A DNA stretch of 64,000 nucleotides. It comes from Candidatus Saccharimonadota bacterium. GTDB taxonomy: Bacteria > Patescibacteriota > Saccharimonadia > Saccharimonadales > UBA4665. Where the stretch lies: contig JABCZM010000001.1 in assembly GCA_013289705.1 (NCBI GenBank), forward strand, positions 1 to 64,000. Direction: 5' to 3'. This document shows positions 51,210-60,332 of this stretch, in pieces (the stretch's first letter is position 1; each line of letters begins with the position of its first letter). The notes below the pieces were generated by a model that was not told the origin of the DNA, did no database searches, and was given only the letters and a program-made list of their open reading frames with translations. The position numbers and the translations under genes were made by a program.

Positions 51210-52634
51210 ATGTCCGAACTACCCTCCCACTACCAAAAAATTCTTGACAATGCGTTAGGTATGGACGACTCGTATCGGGGTGGAGTTACGGTTGCGCACA
51301 TCTCTTCGCTTATGGAGCGAAGAGATAGCGGCAGCATTTTCGATGAAGGCGAGGCTTTTAGTGGCGCTGAGCGCGATGGTGCGGCCGAGGCTTTCATTAC
51401 AGCGACTGCCTCACCTCATATACAGCCCTCTCTGCCAAAAAGTCGACTCATCGATGCTGCTGAAAATGTCCTCAATAAGCAGGTTCGCCTCCCCCAGGGT
51501 ATGGAGGTCAGGGATACGGTTTCATCACAACTTTTAGTATGGTGGCGCGACCTAGAGACTGAGGGAGAAGCTGCCGATTTGTTGCACATTGCTGCCTTGC
51601 CCGAAAAAAAGCAAGGCAAATTTTATAGTGTAGTTGCAGGCCAGACCGCAAAGGCGGTAGAGATTGTCAGTCAAGCAACCAGTAATCCCACAATCTGGGG
51701 CTCATGGGGGTTCGGCACACCAGAAGAAAGATCGCTAACTGGAAGAGGAAGAGGCGTACCGACAAATAAACATGGCCATTTGCATGTAATCGACTTTACT
51801 TCCGAGGTTTCCAAGGATATTATCGACGACTCCTTGACCGCTTCTGAGAGACTCAACCATTACGAGCCGTGGGCTTCCTTTCTCCATGAGTTATTCAGCG
51901 AGCCGCTTGCTCGGGCGGTCCGTTCGTCTATTGGTATGGATATGGGCGTAAAAGTTGCACCGTTCAGCGAAGCCATACGTAGCCCAGGTGATAACGCTTT
52001 AAGGACTATCAACAATGGTTACTCTGTTGCATTCGATACACCGCAACCATTCACGGAAGTTTTTAAAGGACTAGTCAATACGGCAGGCGTATTTGAAGCA
52101 TTTTATAAAAGGGTTACGAAAGAGCATGGTAGCTACTATAAATACCAATCTCACCCCGAAGCCCCAGAATCCGCGTGGTCTAATATTGCAGAAGAAGCCA
52201 TGAATATTGGATTTACAGATGAGGAAGCGGAACAGTTCGCTGGATTCGTGCTTGGTATTCGTCCAACCTATTCACAGATTTGTACATGGCTTGCTGACCT
52301 CGAAAGTTTGAATGACAAGCCAGAAGACATTGCTAGGTTATGTAGGAAAAAAGAGCAGTATGAACGCATTAACGATTACCTAGGAAAGTCCGTTACAGAA
52401 AATTCTCTCGGGGCTGCCCTAGTCAAGGATACGGTAACCGTAATTGAAGACTACAGGCCCAGTAGAAGTGTTTGGCCTGAACACGCGACCTCGACCTATA
52501 TCATAGATGATTACGAAATGGACAATGGGGTCATAATGGTAAAGAGCTTAAAATTGATTCCTAGCGTAGACTCTACAAAATCGGCACCCGAACATGTAAC
52601 TGGCAGAACTCTAAAGCGCTCAATCGGAGCTTGA
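51210..52634 (+). CDS. Protein of unknown function with an HGHLH motif
   Basis: 474 residues, soluble. Contains NKHGHLHVIDF near residue 190, reminiscent of histidine-triad or GalT-like nucleotidyl-transferase motifs, but the rest is not recognised. Located divergently from the cyclitol-like operon, so it could belong to that pathway (for example transfer of a nucleotide to a sugar phosphate). That link is only positional. Confidence 0.55.
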   Translation: MSELPSHYQKILDNALGMDDSYRGGVTVAHISSLMERRDSGSIFDEGEAFSGAERDGAAEAFITATASPHIQPSLPKSRLIDAAENVLNKQVRLPQGMEVRDTVSSQLLVWWRDLETEGEAADLLHIAALPEKKQGKFYSVVAGQTAKAVEIVSQATSNPTIWGSWGFGTPEERSLTGRGRGVPTNKHGHLHVIDFTSEVSKDIIDDSLTASERLNHYEPWASFLHELFSEPLARAVRSSIGMDMGVKVAPFSEAIRSPGDNALRTINNGYSVAFDTPQPFTEVFKGLVNTAGVFEAFYKRVTKEHGSYYKYQSHPEAPESAWSNIAEEAMNIGFTDEEAEQFAGFVLGIRPTYSQICTWLADLESLNDKPEDIARLCRKKEQYERINDYLGKSVTENSLGAALVKDTVTVIEDYRPSRSVWPEHATSTYIIDDYEMDNGVIMVKSLKLIPSVDSTKSAPEHVTGRTLKRSIGA

Positions 52635-52740
52635 TAGTAGCAACCACGGCCTATAAGTAGAGGTCGGCAATCGACTTAATGCTTCAAAAATTTGAAAAGG
52701 AACGACGACCATCGCTCATTAATACGTACTTAACTTTCTG

Positions 52741-53076
52741 CTATCTCAGGCTAAACTTTTGCGTCCTGCTAAACGGACTATCATCAATCAAACCCTGCTT
52801 TCGAAAACTAAAATACCCCGTCCTGGTCACAATGATGTGGTCGCGCAAGGGTATACCAAGCAATATGCCAGCAGCGACTAAATGATTCGTGGTTTTGATG
52901 TCTTCCTTGCTCGGCGAAGGCTCGCCCGAGGGATGATTGTGAGCGATGATGACCGAAGCCGCGCGGTCGGTAAGCGCGCCTGCAAAGACTTCACGCGGGT
53001 GTGCAAGCGAGACATTAAGTAAGCCTTTAGAGATTCCAGTGCTATCTTTGCTCCAATCAATTAGTATGTGAGTTTG
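52741..53076 (-). pseudogene. radC: C-terminal fragment of radC (MPN/JAB domain)
   Basis: Reads QTHILIDWSKDSTGISKGLL, LAHPREVFAGALTDRAASV and the metal-binding HNHPSGEPSPS, to GYFSFRKQGL. About 112 residues remain; an in-frame TAG lies just before, and the N-terminal half is gone. It may be a scar of an inserted element. Confidence 0.85.
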
Positions 53077-53160
53077 CTAAATATGACAGGAACTCAAGCT
53101 TTAATATATTTCTCCAACGATGAAACTCTTCATAAACAGGTGCTAAGATTTTTTGTGACC

Positions 53161-53183
53161 GGTCACCAATTTTAGTAACAGAT
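53161..53183. repeat. GGTCACCA motif copy 1
   Basis: GGTCACCAATTTTAG followed by TAACAGAT; identical in its first 15 bp to 53744-53758, and then similar (…AACAGAT). Possible recombination scar. Confidence 0.5.
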
Positions 53184-53289
53184 GTAGAGATGCCTTAGAA
53201 GATATATTCTGGAGCATCTCTCTTTCTTTTGCTTCTGCTTCTGGTAAATCAAGTTCGATCCCTGGTATTGAGTATCATACTGGACAATA

Positions 53290-53613
53290 ATGGACTTGAA
53301 TTCCATAATTGTCTTAGGTGAATTGATGAAACATCAGACCAACAGGGGAGAGCAACCGCACCTTTACTTTGTACGTGACAAATATGGCGAAGTAGATTGT
53401 GTTCTTGAGACGTCTACTGGGTTAGCACTGGCAGAAGTGAAAGCAACAAGTACCTACACAAAAGAACATGGTGCCAAGCTTGCTTACTTCGGTAAATTAT
53501 TCGATATACCCACAGAAAGACGCTACATCATATACTCTGGAGAGACTCAATCGCGATCGGATATACAGCTTGTAAATATCACTGACTTAGAGGCTATAGT
53601 GGGCGGACCGTAG
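53290..53613 (+). pseudogene. C-terminal fragment of an AAA/DUF4143 ATPase
   Basis: About 107 residues with VLGELMKHQTNRGEQPHLYF, VRDKYGEVDCVLE and LAEVKAT, typical of the DUF4143 nuclease-like C-terminus of AAA_14 ATPases. The N-terminal ATPase is absent and an in-frame TGA lies upstream. Confidence 0.75.
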
Positions 53614-53632
53614 ACTGGGCAGAGCATTCTGA

Positions 53633-53749
53633 TTAGCAGGCATGAGCTTTCAGGATATCACTGCACCCCATAATTTCGTCGATCCTGAGCATCGCTAATC
53701 GTTTACTCAGCATCTCAAGAGTTTTCCAGAAATGGGCCGTAGAGGTCAC
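53633..53749 (-). CDS. 38-residue micro-ORF starting at a GTGACC motif
   Basis: VTSTAHFWKTLEMLSKRLAM then LRIDEIMG... to TAA. It has the same length as, and shares WKTL and LRIDE with, the micro-ORF at 54992-55108. The start GTG is part of the repeated TGGTGACC motif. May be real or a shared remnant. Confidence 0.4.
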   Translation of the reverse strand: MTSTAHFWKTLEMLSKRLAMLRIDEIMGCSDILKAHAC

Positions 53750-53758
53750 CAATTTTAG
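53744..53758. repeat. GGTCACCA motif copy 2
   Basis: GGTCACCAATTTTAG, identical to 53161-53175. A hairpin (GACCCTCGA/TCGAGGTC) lies 14 bp to the right. Confidence 0.5.
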
Positions 53759-53820
53759 AAAACAGATAAAAGACCCTCGAATTTCGAGGTCCTCTTATGA
53801 GACGTTAATTGCATCAAAAC

Positions 53821-53851
53821 TTGACCTTAATCGTATCAAAGTGATACGATT
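53821..53851 (+). promoter_or_regulatory. Promoter and palindromic operator of the Fic gene
   Basis: TTGACC (53821-53826) and TACGAT (53845-53850), 18-nt spacer. A 10-bp inverted repeat AATCGTATCA-AAG-TGATACGATT (53829-53851) covers spacer and -10, so a dimer bound there would repress. The gene's own winged-helix domain is the obvious candidate. Confidence 0.7.
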
Positions 53852-53858
53852 AGTAGGT

Positions 53859-54911
53859 ATGGATGATACGAATATGATTCCGCCTATAATTACCGTTTTT
53901 ACAAAGAATGAACCCCTCAGTTCATCTGAGGTGGCTGCACAAGCATCCCGAAAACAGTCCCTAGTTACGGTTAAAAGACAGCTGAGCCTTCTCACTAAAG
54001 CAGGTTACCTCAAGCAAACTGGTGGTGGCCGCTCGGTGAAGTACGCACTCAGTAAAAAGGGATGGCTGCTCAGGCCGTTTAATGTTCGTGAGTATCTTGA
54101 AAAGGGGCCCGATGAGCGTTCAAAAAAACACAACTTCCAATTCGATGTCGTAGAACCACCGTACGAGGCGCTCTTTACTGAGACAGAATTAACAGTACTG
54201 GATGCTGCCACACAAAGCTTCAGAGGCAATGCAAAGGGCAACGACCCCACGACATATAAAAAAGAGATTATGCGTTTTATTGTTGAATTTTCTTGGAAGA
54301 CATCGCAAATAGAAGGTAATACGTACGATCTCATCTCCACGGAACGGTTGCTCCTCTATGGTGAAAAATCAGCTACAAATACCGAGTTTGAAGCCCAGAT
54401 GATTCTCAACCAAAAGCAGGCACTGGAGTTCATACTAGAGAATCTCGAAATTTGGGAAAACCCCAAAGTAAGCTCACTTGAAATGCTCCATACGTTTGTA
54501 GGAGATAAGCTTGATATTGCACGCAATTTGCGCAAGACATTAGTGGGCATTACGGGGACTAATTATCGACCACTTGAAAGCGAGTTTCAAATACGAGACG
54601 CACTGGAACTATTATTTACGTATATTGTAAATGCTGGCAACATCTATGAGAAGGCCCTGCTTTCGGTTCTTGGAGTCAGCTACATTCAGCCGTTTGTCGA
54701 TGGTAACAAAAGAACAAGTCGCTTGCTTGGAAATGCCATACTGATTTCAGAGAACTATGCCCCATTATCGTATCGTAGTGTCGACGATAGGGCTTACAAA
54801 GAAGCCTGCTTAGTATTCTATGAGCAAAATAGCATTGAACCATTCAAGAAGCTCTTTATGGAGCAGTATGTTTTTTCTGCAAACAGCTACAATATTGCCA
54901 AGGCTAGTTAG
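53859..54911 (+). CDS. Winged-helix Fic-domain protein lacking the catalytic histidine
   Basis: 350 residues from MDDTNMIPP. Winged helix at ~15-68 (SSSEVAAQASRKQS... LSLLTKAGYLKQTG). Fic core with inhibitory motif TSQIEGN (148-154) and the active loop IQPFVDGNKRTSR (276-288). In AMP-transferring Fic proteins this loop reads HPF; here the His is Gln277. So ordinary AMPylation is unlikely; the protein may be a regulator or use another chemistry. The predicted transcription start lies 2 nt before the ATG. Confidence 0.88.
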   Translation: MDDTNMIPPIITVFTKNEPLSSSEVAAQASRKQSLVTVKRQLSLLTKAGYLKQTGGGRSVKYALSKKGWLLRPFNVREYLEKGPDERSKKHNFQFDVVEPPYEALFTETELTVLDAATQSFRGNAKGNDPTTYKKEIMRFIVEFSWKTSQIEGNTYDLISTERLLLYGEKSATNTEFEAQMILNQKQALEFILENLEIWENPKVSSLEMLHTFVGDKLDIARNLRKTLVGITGTNYRPLESEFQIRDALELLFTYIVNAGNIYEKALLSVLGVSYIQPFVDGNKRTSRLLGNAILISENYAPLSYRSVDDRAYKEACLVFYEQNSIEPFKKLFMEQYVFSANSYNIAKAS

Positions 54912-54991
54912 ATTCGAACTTTTCAATTTTCACTGCGTACAAAGCCTAAACATCTTTTTGACTCCAAGCCTGCAAGCTATAAACATATATG

Positions 54992-55108
54992 CTAGAGCCA
55001 GGCATCTTCAGCACCACGTAATTCATCGATCCTAAGATCGGCTAGTTGACCGCTCAAAAGCCCAAGACTTGGATATAGGGTTTTCCAGGTTTTTCGCATT
55101 GAGGTCAC
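54992..55108 (-). CDS. 38-residue micro-ORF starting at a GTGACC motif
   Basis: VTSMRKTWKTLYPSLGLLSG then QLADLRIDELRG... to TAG. Same length as, and similar to, the micro-ORF at 53633. The two copies flank the Fic gene as diverged direct repeats. Confidence 0.4.
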   Translation of the reverse strand: MTSMRKTWKTLYPSLGLLSGQLADLRIDELRGAEDAWL

Positions 55109-55178
55109 CATAGCAAAGCTACAGATAAGAAATTGTTATAAATTTTGAGTTTACATTTTTGTAGCGAATTCCTATCTG

Positions 55179-55475
55179 TTAATTCATTCGACTCTCTTTA
55201 CTGTGCCATATTCGTATGATTACTACACCGTCGTTATCCTCAAATCGATAGCGGATTACATATGCACCGGCTCCAAAAGACATAAAAAGTTCGCGTCTCT
55301 CTATGTCATCATCTGGCATAGGCCGACCCAGGCGTGGGCTAGCTTTAAGCAGCTTTACTCCTTCTAAAATGCGACCTGATGCATTGTCGGCTGCTTTTTG
55401 GTTGTGTTCTTGTAGAAAGCTATGCAAACGATGCAGGTCAGTAACTGCCTCAGGTAGCCACTTTATTTGGGCCAT
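55179..55475 (-). CDS. ParE/RelE-family toxin
   Basis: 98 residues: IKWLPEAVTDLHRLHSFLQE, SPRLGRPMPD, RRELFMSFGAGAYVIRYRF, VIIRIWHSKES. Close homologue of the toxin at 44990. Overlaps its antitoxin by 13 nt. Confidence 0.9.
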   Translation of the reverse strand: MAQIKWLPEAVTDLHRLHSFLQEHNQKAADNASGRILEGVKLLKASPRLGRPMPDDDIERRELFMSFGAGAYVIRYRFEDNDGVVIIRIWHSKESRMN

Positions 55476-55732
55476 TTTACAGTTTTACCCTCGGCAAGCT
55501 CTTGTAGAAGTTCTTCCATCTTATCTCCATCGATAGTATTACCGGTTATCAGGTAATGCTCCCAACGAGCCATATCTTCTGCTTTTTCGGCTTCATATCG
55601 CTCTTCATGTTTCAGATAGTCTTCGATAGCCGTACGCATGAGCCAATGAGGGGAGCGTTTACGCTTTTCGGCTAAGGCTTTAAGACGTGCCTGCGTACTT
55701 TCATCTAATTTAATCCCTTGTGTAGTAGACAT
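55463..55732 (-). CDS. Ribbon-helix-helix antitoxin
   Basis: 89 residues: TQGIKLDESTQARLKALAEK, RSPHWLMRTAIEDYL, then an acidic tail ending VKWPK as in the 45277 antitoxin (TVWPK). GGAGGAGG before the ATG. Confidence 0.9.
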   Translation of the reverse strand: MSTTQGIKLDESTQARLKALAEKRKRSPHWLMRTAIEDYLKHEERYEAEKAEDMARWEHYLITGNTIDGDKMEELLQELAEGKTVKWPK

Positions 55733-55752
55733 GATAAAATCCTCCTCCGCGT

Positions 55753-55781
55753 ATAATATTACTTATTGCAACTTAGTGCAA
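55753..55781 (-). promoter_or_regulatory. Promoter of the second toxin-antitoxin pair
   Basis: Minus strand TTGCAC (55781-55776), 17-nt spacer, TATTAT (55758-55753). The spacer repeats TTGCA-TAAG twice in tandem at a 10-bp period, a likely RHH operator. Confidence 0.6.
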
Positions 55782-55998
55782 CCCTCAGTTATATATAAAT
55801 TAAGAAGTATTTAAAATTGTGTTCCATCTAATAATTTCTGTTGCGTTTTTCTTATAAACCGAGTGGCCGAAGGTAATCAGTATTTATTACAACACCCATG
55901 GTGCTTTTCTATTTATCAACTCCGCTTAGTATGTTATGGCGTCTTGTTCTCGCCATCACCGTGTAGTACTATAAAGCTAATACTTACAGTAGGATGGA

Positions 55999-56007
55999 TG
56001 CTATAAA
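55999..56007 (+). promoter_or_regulatory. Extended -10 of the GH172-like gene
   Basis: TGCTATAAA (TATAAA at 56002-56007) ends 6 nt before the ATG at 56014: leaderless arrangement. Confidence 0.5.
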
Positions 56008-56013
56008 ACTAAA

Positions 56014-58053
56014 ATGACAACACAACGTCTTCCTATCCCTGGCAGCGATGACGGTACCTGGGGAACGATCTTAAACGACTTCCTGGCAGTTGCCCATAAT
56101 ACCGATGGTACGCTCGTTGGGAGTGCAGTTAGCGCTACCGGCGCGGAGATGGTTAGTGAAAAGAATCAGGCGAGTGGCTATGCTGGGCTGGATGGTACTG
56201 GCAAGGTAAGTATCGCTCATTTGCCGACTGGCACAAGCTCAACCACGCTAGCCATTGGTAATGACAGCCGCTTAAGCGATGAGCGCGTTCCAAGCGATGG
56301 TTCAGTGACAGACGCTAAAGTTGCTAGTGGCGCTGCAATTGCTTATTCTAAACTTGCTTTGAACGGTGCCGTTCAAATGTCTGATCTGGCGTTCGACGCT
56401 GCCACACAACAAGACATTAATGCTGTCACTACTGGTCGGCAGTCATTCTCAGGTATCCCAACCCGTATACCGGGTGTTCGCCATTTTGGTGTTGAGTCTG
56501 AAGCGGCAGTTGTTCGTGCCTCAGCTACCTCGCCCAGTGGCTCCAAGCCAGTCGTATTGGCGGAATTCTGGGATCAGCCAGGTATACTTCGTAAAATCTG
56601 GTTTGCCAGTGAGTCTGATCTGACTGCCGGTTCAAACGGCTACGCACTGTATACCAACGGCTTTACTGAGTCTCAATCAGTCATACGGATATACATAGAC
56701 GATACGACCACGCCGGCAGTCCAAATGAGCCTAGCTGACTTTTTCATGTATGCTCCACACGGCCAAGCTTTCTCTACGCCTCGCGTAGGTCGGACCAGCT
56801 ACGACACTGGTAGCGGAGCGACGGGAACTGGCGCTGCCTATCGTTATTTGCACATGCCGTTTCAGAAATATTTACGGGTAGAGGTGCAGAACCTAACGAG
56901 CGCGGATCATGTTTTTTATGGCCTGGCACAAGGAGTGCTGCTCAACTCATTCGCTACCCTTGGTAACCAGCAGCTCTATGCCAAAACGTACGCAGCGGGA
57001 TCAACCACGCAGACTGTTCGTCAGCCAATTACATTGGTCAATACAAGTGGAGCGGGACAAATCGAAGCCATATGGTTCCACGTATTGGGTGCTCACGCTG
57101 GCGACAACAACATATTGGAAGGTGATGTACAGATAGAGGTGGATGGTGAGCAGATTACCTCTGGTGGCACCGAGGACTTTTTCAATGGCGGCTGGTATCA
57201 GCTGCCCGTCGGGGGCTGGCCAGCCGGACAGTCGGGTCTCGCGACAGACTTAGGCGGAACGTACTATGGCCAAACATTGTACCGGTTCTTTATTGATGAC
57301 CCGATTACTTTCGATAGTAGCCTGAAGATTACTTTATGGCCTGGTCAGCCGGATCAAGGAACGCTACCAGACAATCAGGTAGATTATCAATGTTTTGCGC
57401 ACATCCTCTTTGATACTCCTTCGCCAGCTATTAACTATATGGGCCCGGATCCATCACAATCAACGCAAGCGCATGTCCCCACTGCTAGCGGCGGCTTAAG
57501 TAGTGCAGACTACGATCTGAGCGGCACGCCATGGCAAGGCACAAGTGGCGGGCTACTCGGTATTACGTCGTCAGGCACGGGAAGTGATAATGATAGCTAT
57601 GCTCACGCTAAAAATATTACAATACCAAGCGGAGGAGGCTGGGTTGAATCAACCGTAGAAATTACTGGCGCAAGTAATAATCAAGAGTTATTCTTATGGG
57701 CACTCGGTGGCTCCCCGACCTACTATAGCGGCGACCGCGTAGGGATTGAGCTCTATAAGCGTGACGACACGAGTACTTGGCTCATTCAGGCTCGAGATGG
57801 CTTTGACGCGCCCTTCCTGACCTATATTGGTGGTGGAGCCGATCTGACTGCCGTGAAGGTAGATCTAGCTCTCAAGATAGTAGGCACTACTGTAACTGCC
57901 TATTGGCGGTTTAATGGTAACACGGTCTGGAACAGCTTGGGCTCTTGGACTACCGGTCACACTGGCACTGGTGTAGGAGTGGGTGGATATGGGCCACTAA
58001 GTGGTAGTGCAACGCCACCGCTCTTTCGACCTCTCCGTACGGTAACCAGCTAG
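56014..58053 (+). CDS. Phage-tail-like protein with GH172/DUF2961-type domain
   Basis: 679 residues. The N-terminus (LPIPGSDDGTWGTILNDFL, then HNTDGTL and a NDSRLSDER repeat) is of the phage tail-fibre type. Residues ~140-480 follow the DUF2961 order: PGILRKIWF, IRIYIDD, PLADFF-like SLADFFMY, MPFQKYLRVEV, IEAIWFHV and GTEDFFNGGWY. DUF2961 is the catalytic domain of GH172 furanosidases, some of which attack mycobacterial arabinan. The last ~180 residues form a beta-rich, lectin-like domain. No signal peptide is seen, so the export route is unclear. Confidence 0.75.
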   Translation: MTTQRLPIPGSDDGTWGTILNDFLAVAHNTDGTLVGSAVSATGAEMVSEKNQASGYAGLDGTGKVSIAHLPTGTSSTTLAIGNDSRLSDERVPSDGSVTDAKVASGAAIAYSKLALNGAVQMSDLAFDAATQQDINAVTTGRQSFSGIPTRIPGVRHFGVESEAAVVRASATSPSGSKPVVLAEFWDQPGILRKIWFASESDLTAGSNGYALYTNGFTESQSVIRIYIDDTTTPAVQMSLADFFMYAPHGQAFSTPRVGRTSYDTGSGATGTGAAYRYLHMPFQKYLRVEVQNLTSADHVFYGLAQGVLLNSFATLGNQQLYAKTYAAGSTTQTVRQPITLVNTSGAGQIEAIWFHVLGAHAGDNNILEGDVQIEVDGEQITSGGTEDFFNGGWYQLPVGGWPAGQSGLATDLGGTYYGQTLYRFFIDDPITFDSSLKITLWPGQPDQGTLPDNQVDYQCFAHILFDTPSPAINYMGPDPSQSTQAHVPTASGGLSSADYDLSGTPWQGTSGGLLGITSSGTGSDNDSYAHAKNITIPSGGGWVESTVEITGASNNQELFLWALGGSPTYYSGDRVGIELYKRDDTSTWLIQARDGFDAPFLTYIGGGADLTAVKVDLALKIVGTTVTAYWRFNGNTVWNSLGSWTTGHTGTGVGVGGYGPLSGSATPPLFRPLRTVTS

Positions 58054-58204
58054 TTGTCTCGATTTTTATAGCACTAGCGGTTCTTTACTCACAGTACGAT
58101 ACGCAATATTCCGTGGTTTGTTCGCTCAACGAGGCTAAACAGTGGTTGAATCTTGCCTTCAGGCTTAAAAATCAACAAATGAGTATTCTTATGTTGAGCT
58201 GGGG

Positions 58205-60238
58205 TTACCGTATAACATGATAGTTATACACGTACGTACCGCCATCACTCGGAACCGTATTCGTGCCGATCGTAAATCCATTACTCGTCTCCGTGACGTA
58301 GGTTTGTAAGGTTGCGCTGGTTGAACCATTTGCCGTGATCACAACTACCGGTGCTTGGGTATATGAACCATTGAAGGTAATTGTCGCGAGTGCTCCGGCC
58401 AAACTACAGCCGCTGCCAGTCGTCACGGTGACCGTACCGGCCGTGTCATTACCGACTATGCTCGTGGTTGGTGTCGTGCAAGCTGCAGTACCAGCCGCAA
58501 TGGTAGGTAGGGCACCGCCACTAACAATGTGACCACTCGTCATGATACCACCTGAGCCAACAACAAGACTACCGACCAGTGCCGCACCACTTATATTAAG
58601 GTTACCAGTCTGTGCACTGCCAGGTGTGACCCCCTGTAGTAGTATGCCACTCGCGTTCGTTAGACAGTCTTGATATCCAAAATTCTGAACCGTACCAGCA
58701 ACAGTACTGACCGCTATACACTGACCTGCTGAACCAATACTAGTTGGAAGAACACTGGTATAACTTGCGGTCGTTACGCCAGCTTCCAAGCTAACCGCAT
58801 TGATGCTCGCTGCATTTGCAAAGCTAAGATTACCAGTTAATTTGTTTTTCGTGCCGACAGTGACGACACCGCCAGCCGTATCACCAGTAATGAGGTTATT
58901 ACCACTTGTGTCTTGAATTTGAAAAGCTGTCGCTGAGTTTGTCGATGTCTTAATCGTGTCACTGCCGGCAGTAATTGTCTGCGAGATAGTTGCCGCCTGC
59001 AGCGCAACGCTGCCACTTGCCGCCGGACCAATTGTTGTTACGCCGCTAGTTCCAATATTAGTGCCGCTCGCACCTCCGATGGTTAGGACACCGGAACTAG
59101 TGGTCAAACTATTCGAATTACTAAAGACGATATTACCGGATGCGCCAAAACTAGTAATAGGCACACCAGTACTATCTCGTAGGTCAAGTAGGTCAGCGCT
59201 CTGATTACCGCCTGCCGCCGCTTGAATAATAAGCCCTTGGCTCGTCGATACACCCGTATCTATGGTCACAACTGCCGAGCCATAGCTCAACGTCGTTCCA
59301 AATGAATTGAATTTACCATAGGTCTTATAGCTACCATCACCAACGATAGCAGCCTGGATAATACCCGTCGAATCCTCAATATCTACCAAGTCAGCGCTTT
59401 GGCCAGTTGCGGCACGTATAACTGCGGCAACTGCCGTTGGACTGCTACTCTGGATATTGAAGTTACCAGTTTGTATGGTAGTACCGTTCTGGATAAAGTT
59501 AACATTCGGTGTATCTGCAATCGTGTAATTACCACTAGCATCGTGGCCAATCGTTACGTTCGACGTAGTTGCGGTCAAGCTTGCAAATCGCGGCTGCGCA
59601 TTGAGGAGACCTGCCACGTTTTGTAGCAGGGAACTCGACACAGCGAGTTGGCTTCCGGTCAACTCGAGGCCATTTCCGATACCAATGCTACCAGATTTGC
59701 CGCCTAACGTCGTGGTAATCGACTGTTGGGTAATCGGCTGCTGGATGGAGGTAGGTTGCATGCTGACAAACTGACTCCCGTTGTAGTAGTAGGGAATATT
59801 TGTCGTCTGATCATAGTAGATCTGGCCTTTTACTGGCTTGCTTGGCACCTTCGTTGGCGAGAGCAACAAGGTATCACCAACCTGGAGCTGGCCATTGATA
59901 GTAACATGAGTCGCTTGATCTATTTGTTGCTGGACATTATCGGTTACTCCTTGGGTAGAGAGCGTCGTTGGAGTGTAATTTGTCGCATTTTGAACGGTTG
60001 GGGTCGATGGTTTTTTTGCACTATTCAGGCTTGAAATTAAGAAGGCACCACCACCAAGCAGGATAATAAAGATAAATACACCACCAGTTATCAAGAATGC
60101 TGTTTTGTTGAGCCTAAATGGAGACAGACGGCCTTTACGAGCAATCTTAGCAGGCGCAGCATTATCGGTACTCAGAAAACTAGCCTGATAAGCTGAACCT
60201 TCGTAAGACAGTTCGGGATTAACATTCCTCGATTGCAT
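58205..60238 (-). CDS. Membrane-anchored phage-fibre-like surface protein
   Basis: 677 residues: short cytoplasmic N-terminus, one membrane helix (~47-70, AFLITGGVFIFIILLGGGAF), then a long Ser/Thr/Gly-rich beta repeat region (...DLVDIEDSTGIIQAAI, LLDLRDSTGVPIT, FQIQDTSGNNLIT) as in trimeric fibres, and a compact C-terminus (YVYNYHVIR). Likely a cell-surface fibre. Convergent with the GH172-like gene. Confidence 0.7.
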   Translation of the reverse strand: MQSRNVNPELSYEGSAYQASFLSTDNAAPAKIARKGRLSPFRLNKTAFLITGGVFIFIILLGGGAFLISSLNSAKKPSTPTVQNATNYTPTTLSTQGVTDNVQQQIDQATHVTINGQLQVGDTLLLSPTKVPSKPVKGQIYYDQTTNIPYYYNGSQFVSMQPTSIQQPITQQSITTTLGGKSGSIGIGNGLELTGSQLAVSSSLLQNVAGLLNAQPRFASLTATTSNVTIGHDASGNYTIADTPNVNFIQNGTTIQTGNFNIQSSSPTAVAAVIRAATGQSADLVDIEDSTGIIQAAIVGDGSYKTYGKFNSFGTTLSYGSAVVTIDTGVSTSQGLIIQAAAGGNQSADLLDLRDSTGVPITSFGASGNIVFSNSNSLTTSSGVLTIGGASGTNIGTSGVTTIGPAASGSVALQAATISQTITAGSDTIKTSTNSATAFQIQDTSGNNLITGDTAGGVVTVGTKNKLTGNLSFANAASINAVSLEAGVTTASYTSVLPTSIGSAGQCIAVSTVAGTVQNFGYQDCLTNASGILLQGVTPGSAQTGNLNISGAALVGSLVVGSGGIMTSGHIVSGGALPTIAAGTAACTTPTTSIVGNDTAGTVTVTTGSGCSLAGALATITFNGSYTQAPVVVITANGSTSATLQTYVTETSNGFTIGTNTVPSDGGTYVYNYHVIR

Positions 60239-60332
60239 TTTGTCTACTTTTTAGTGTTTACGTACTAATAACAAGTATAGCCAAAGTGAAAGTAGAATCA
60301 AGTAAATTGTAGCTTTTTATGCGACGATTTTT

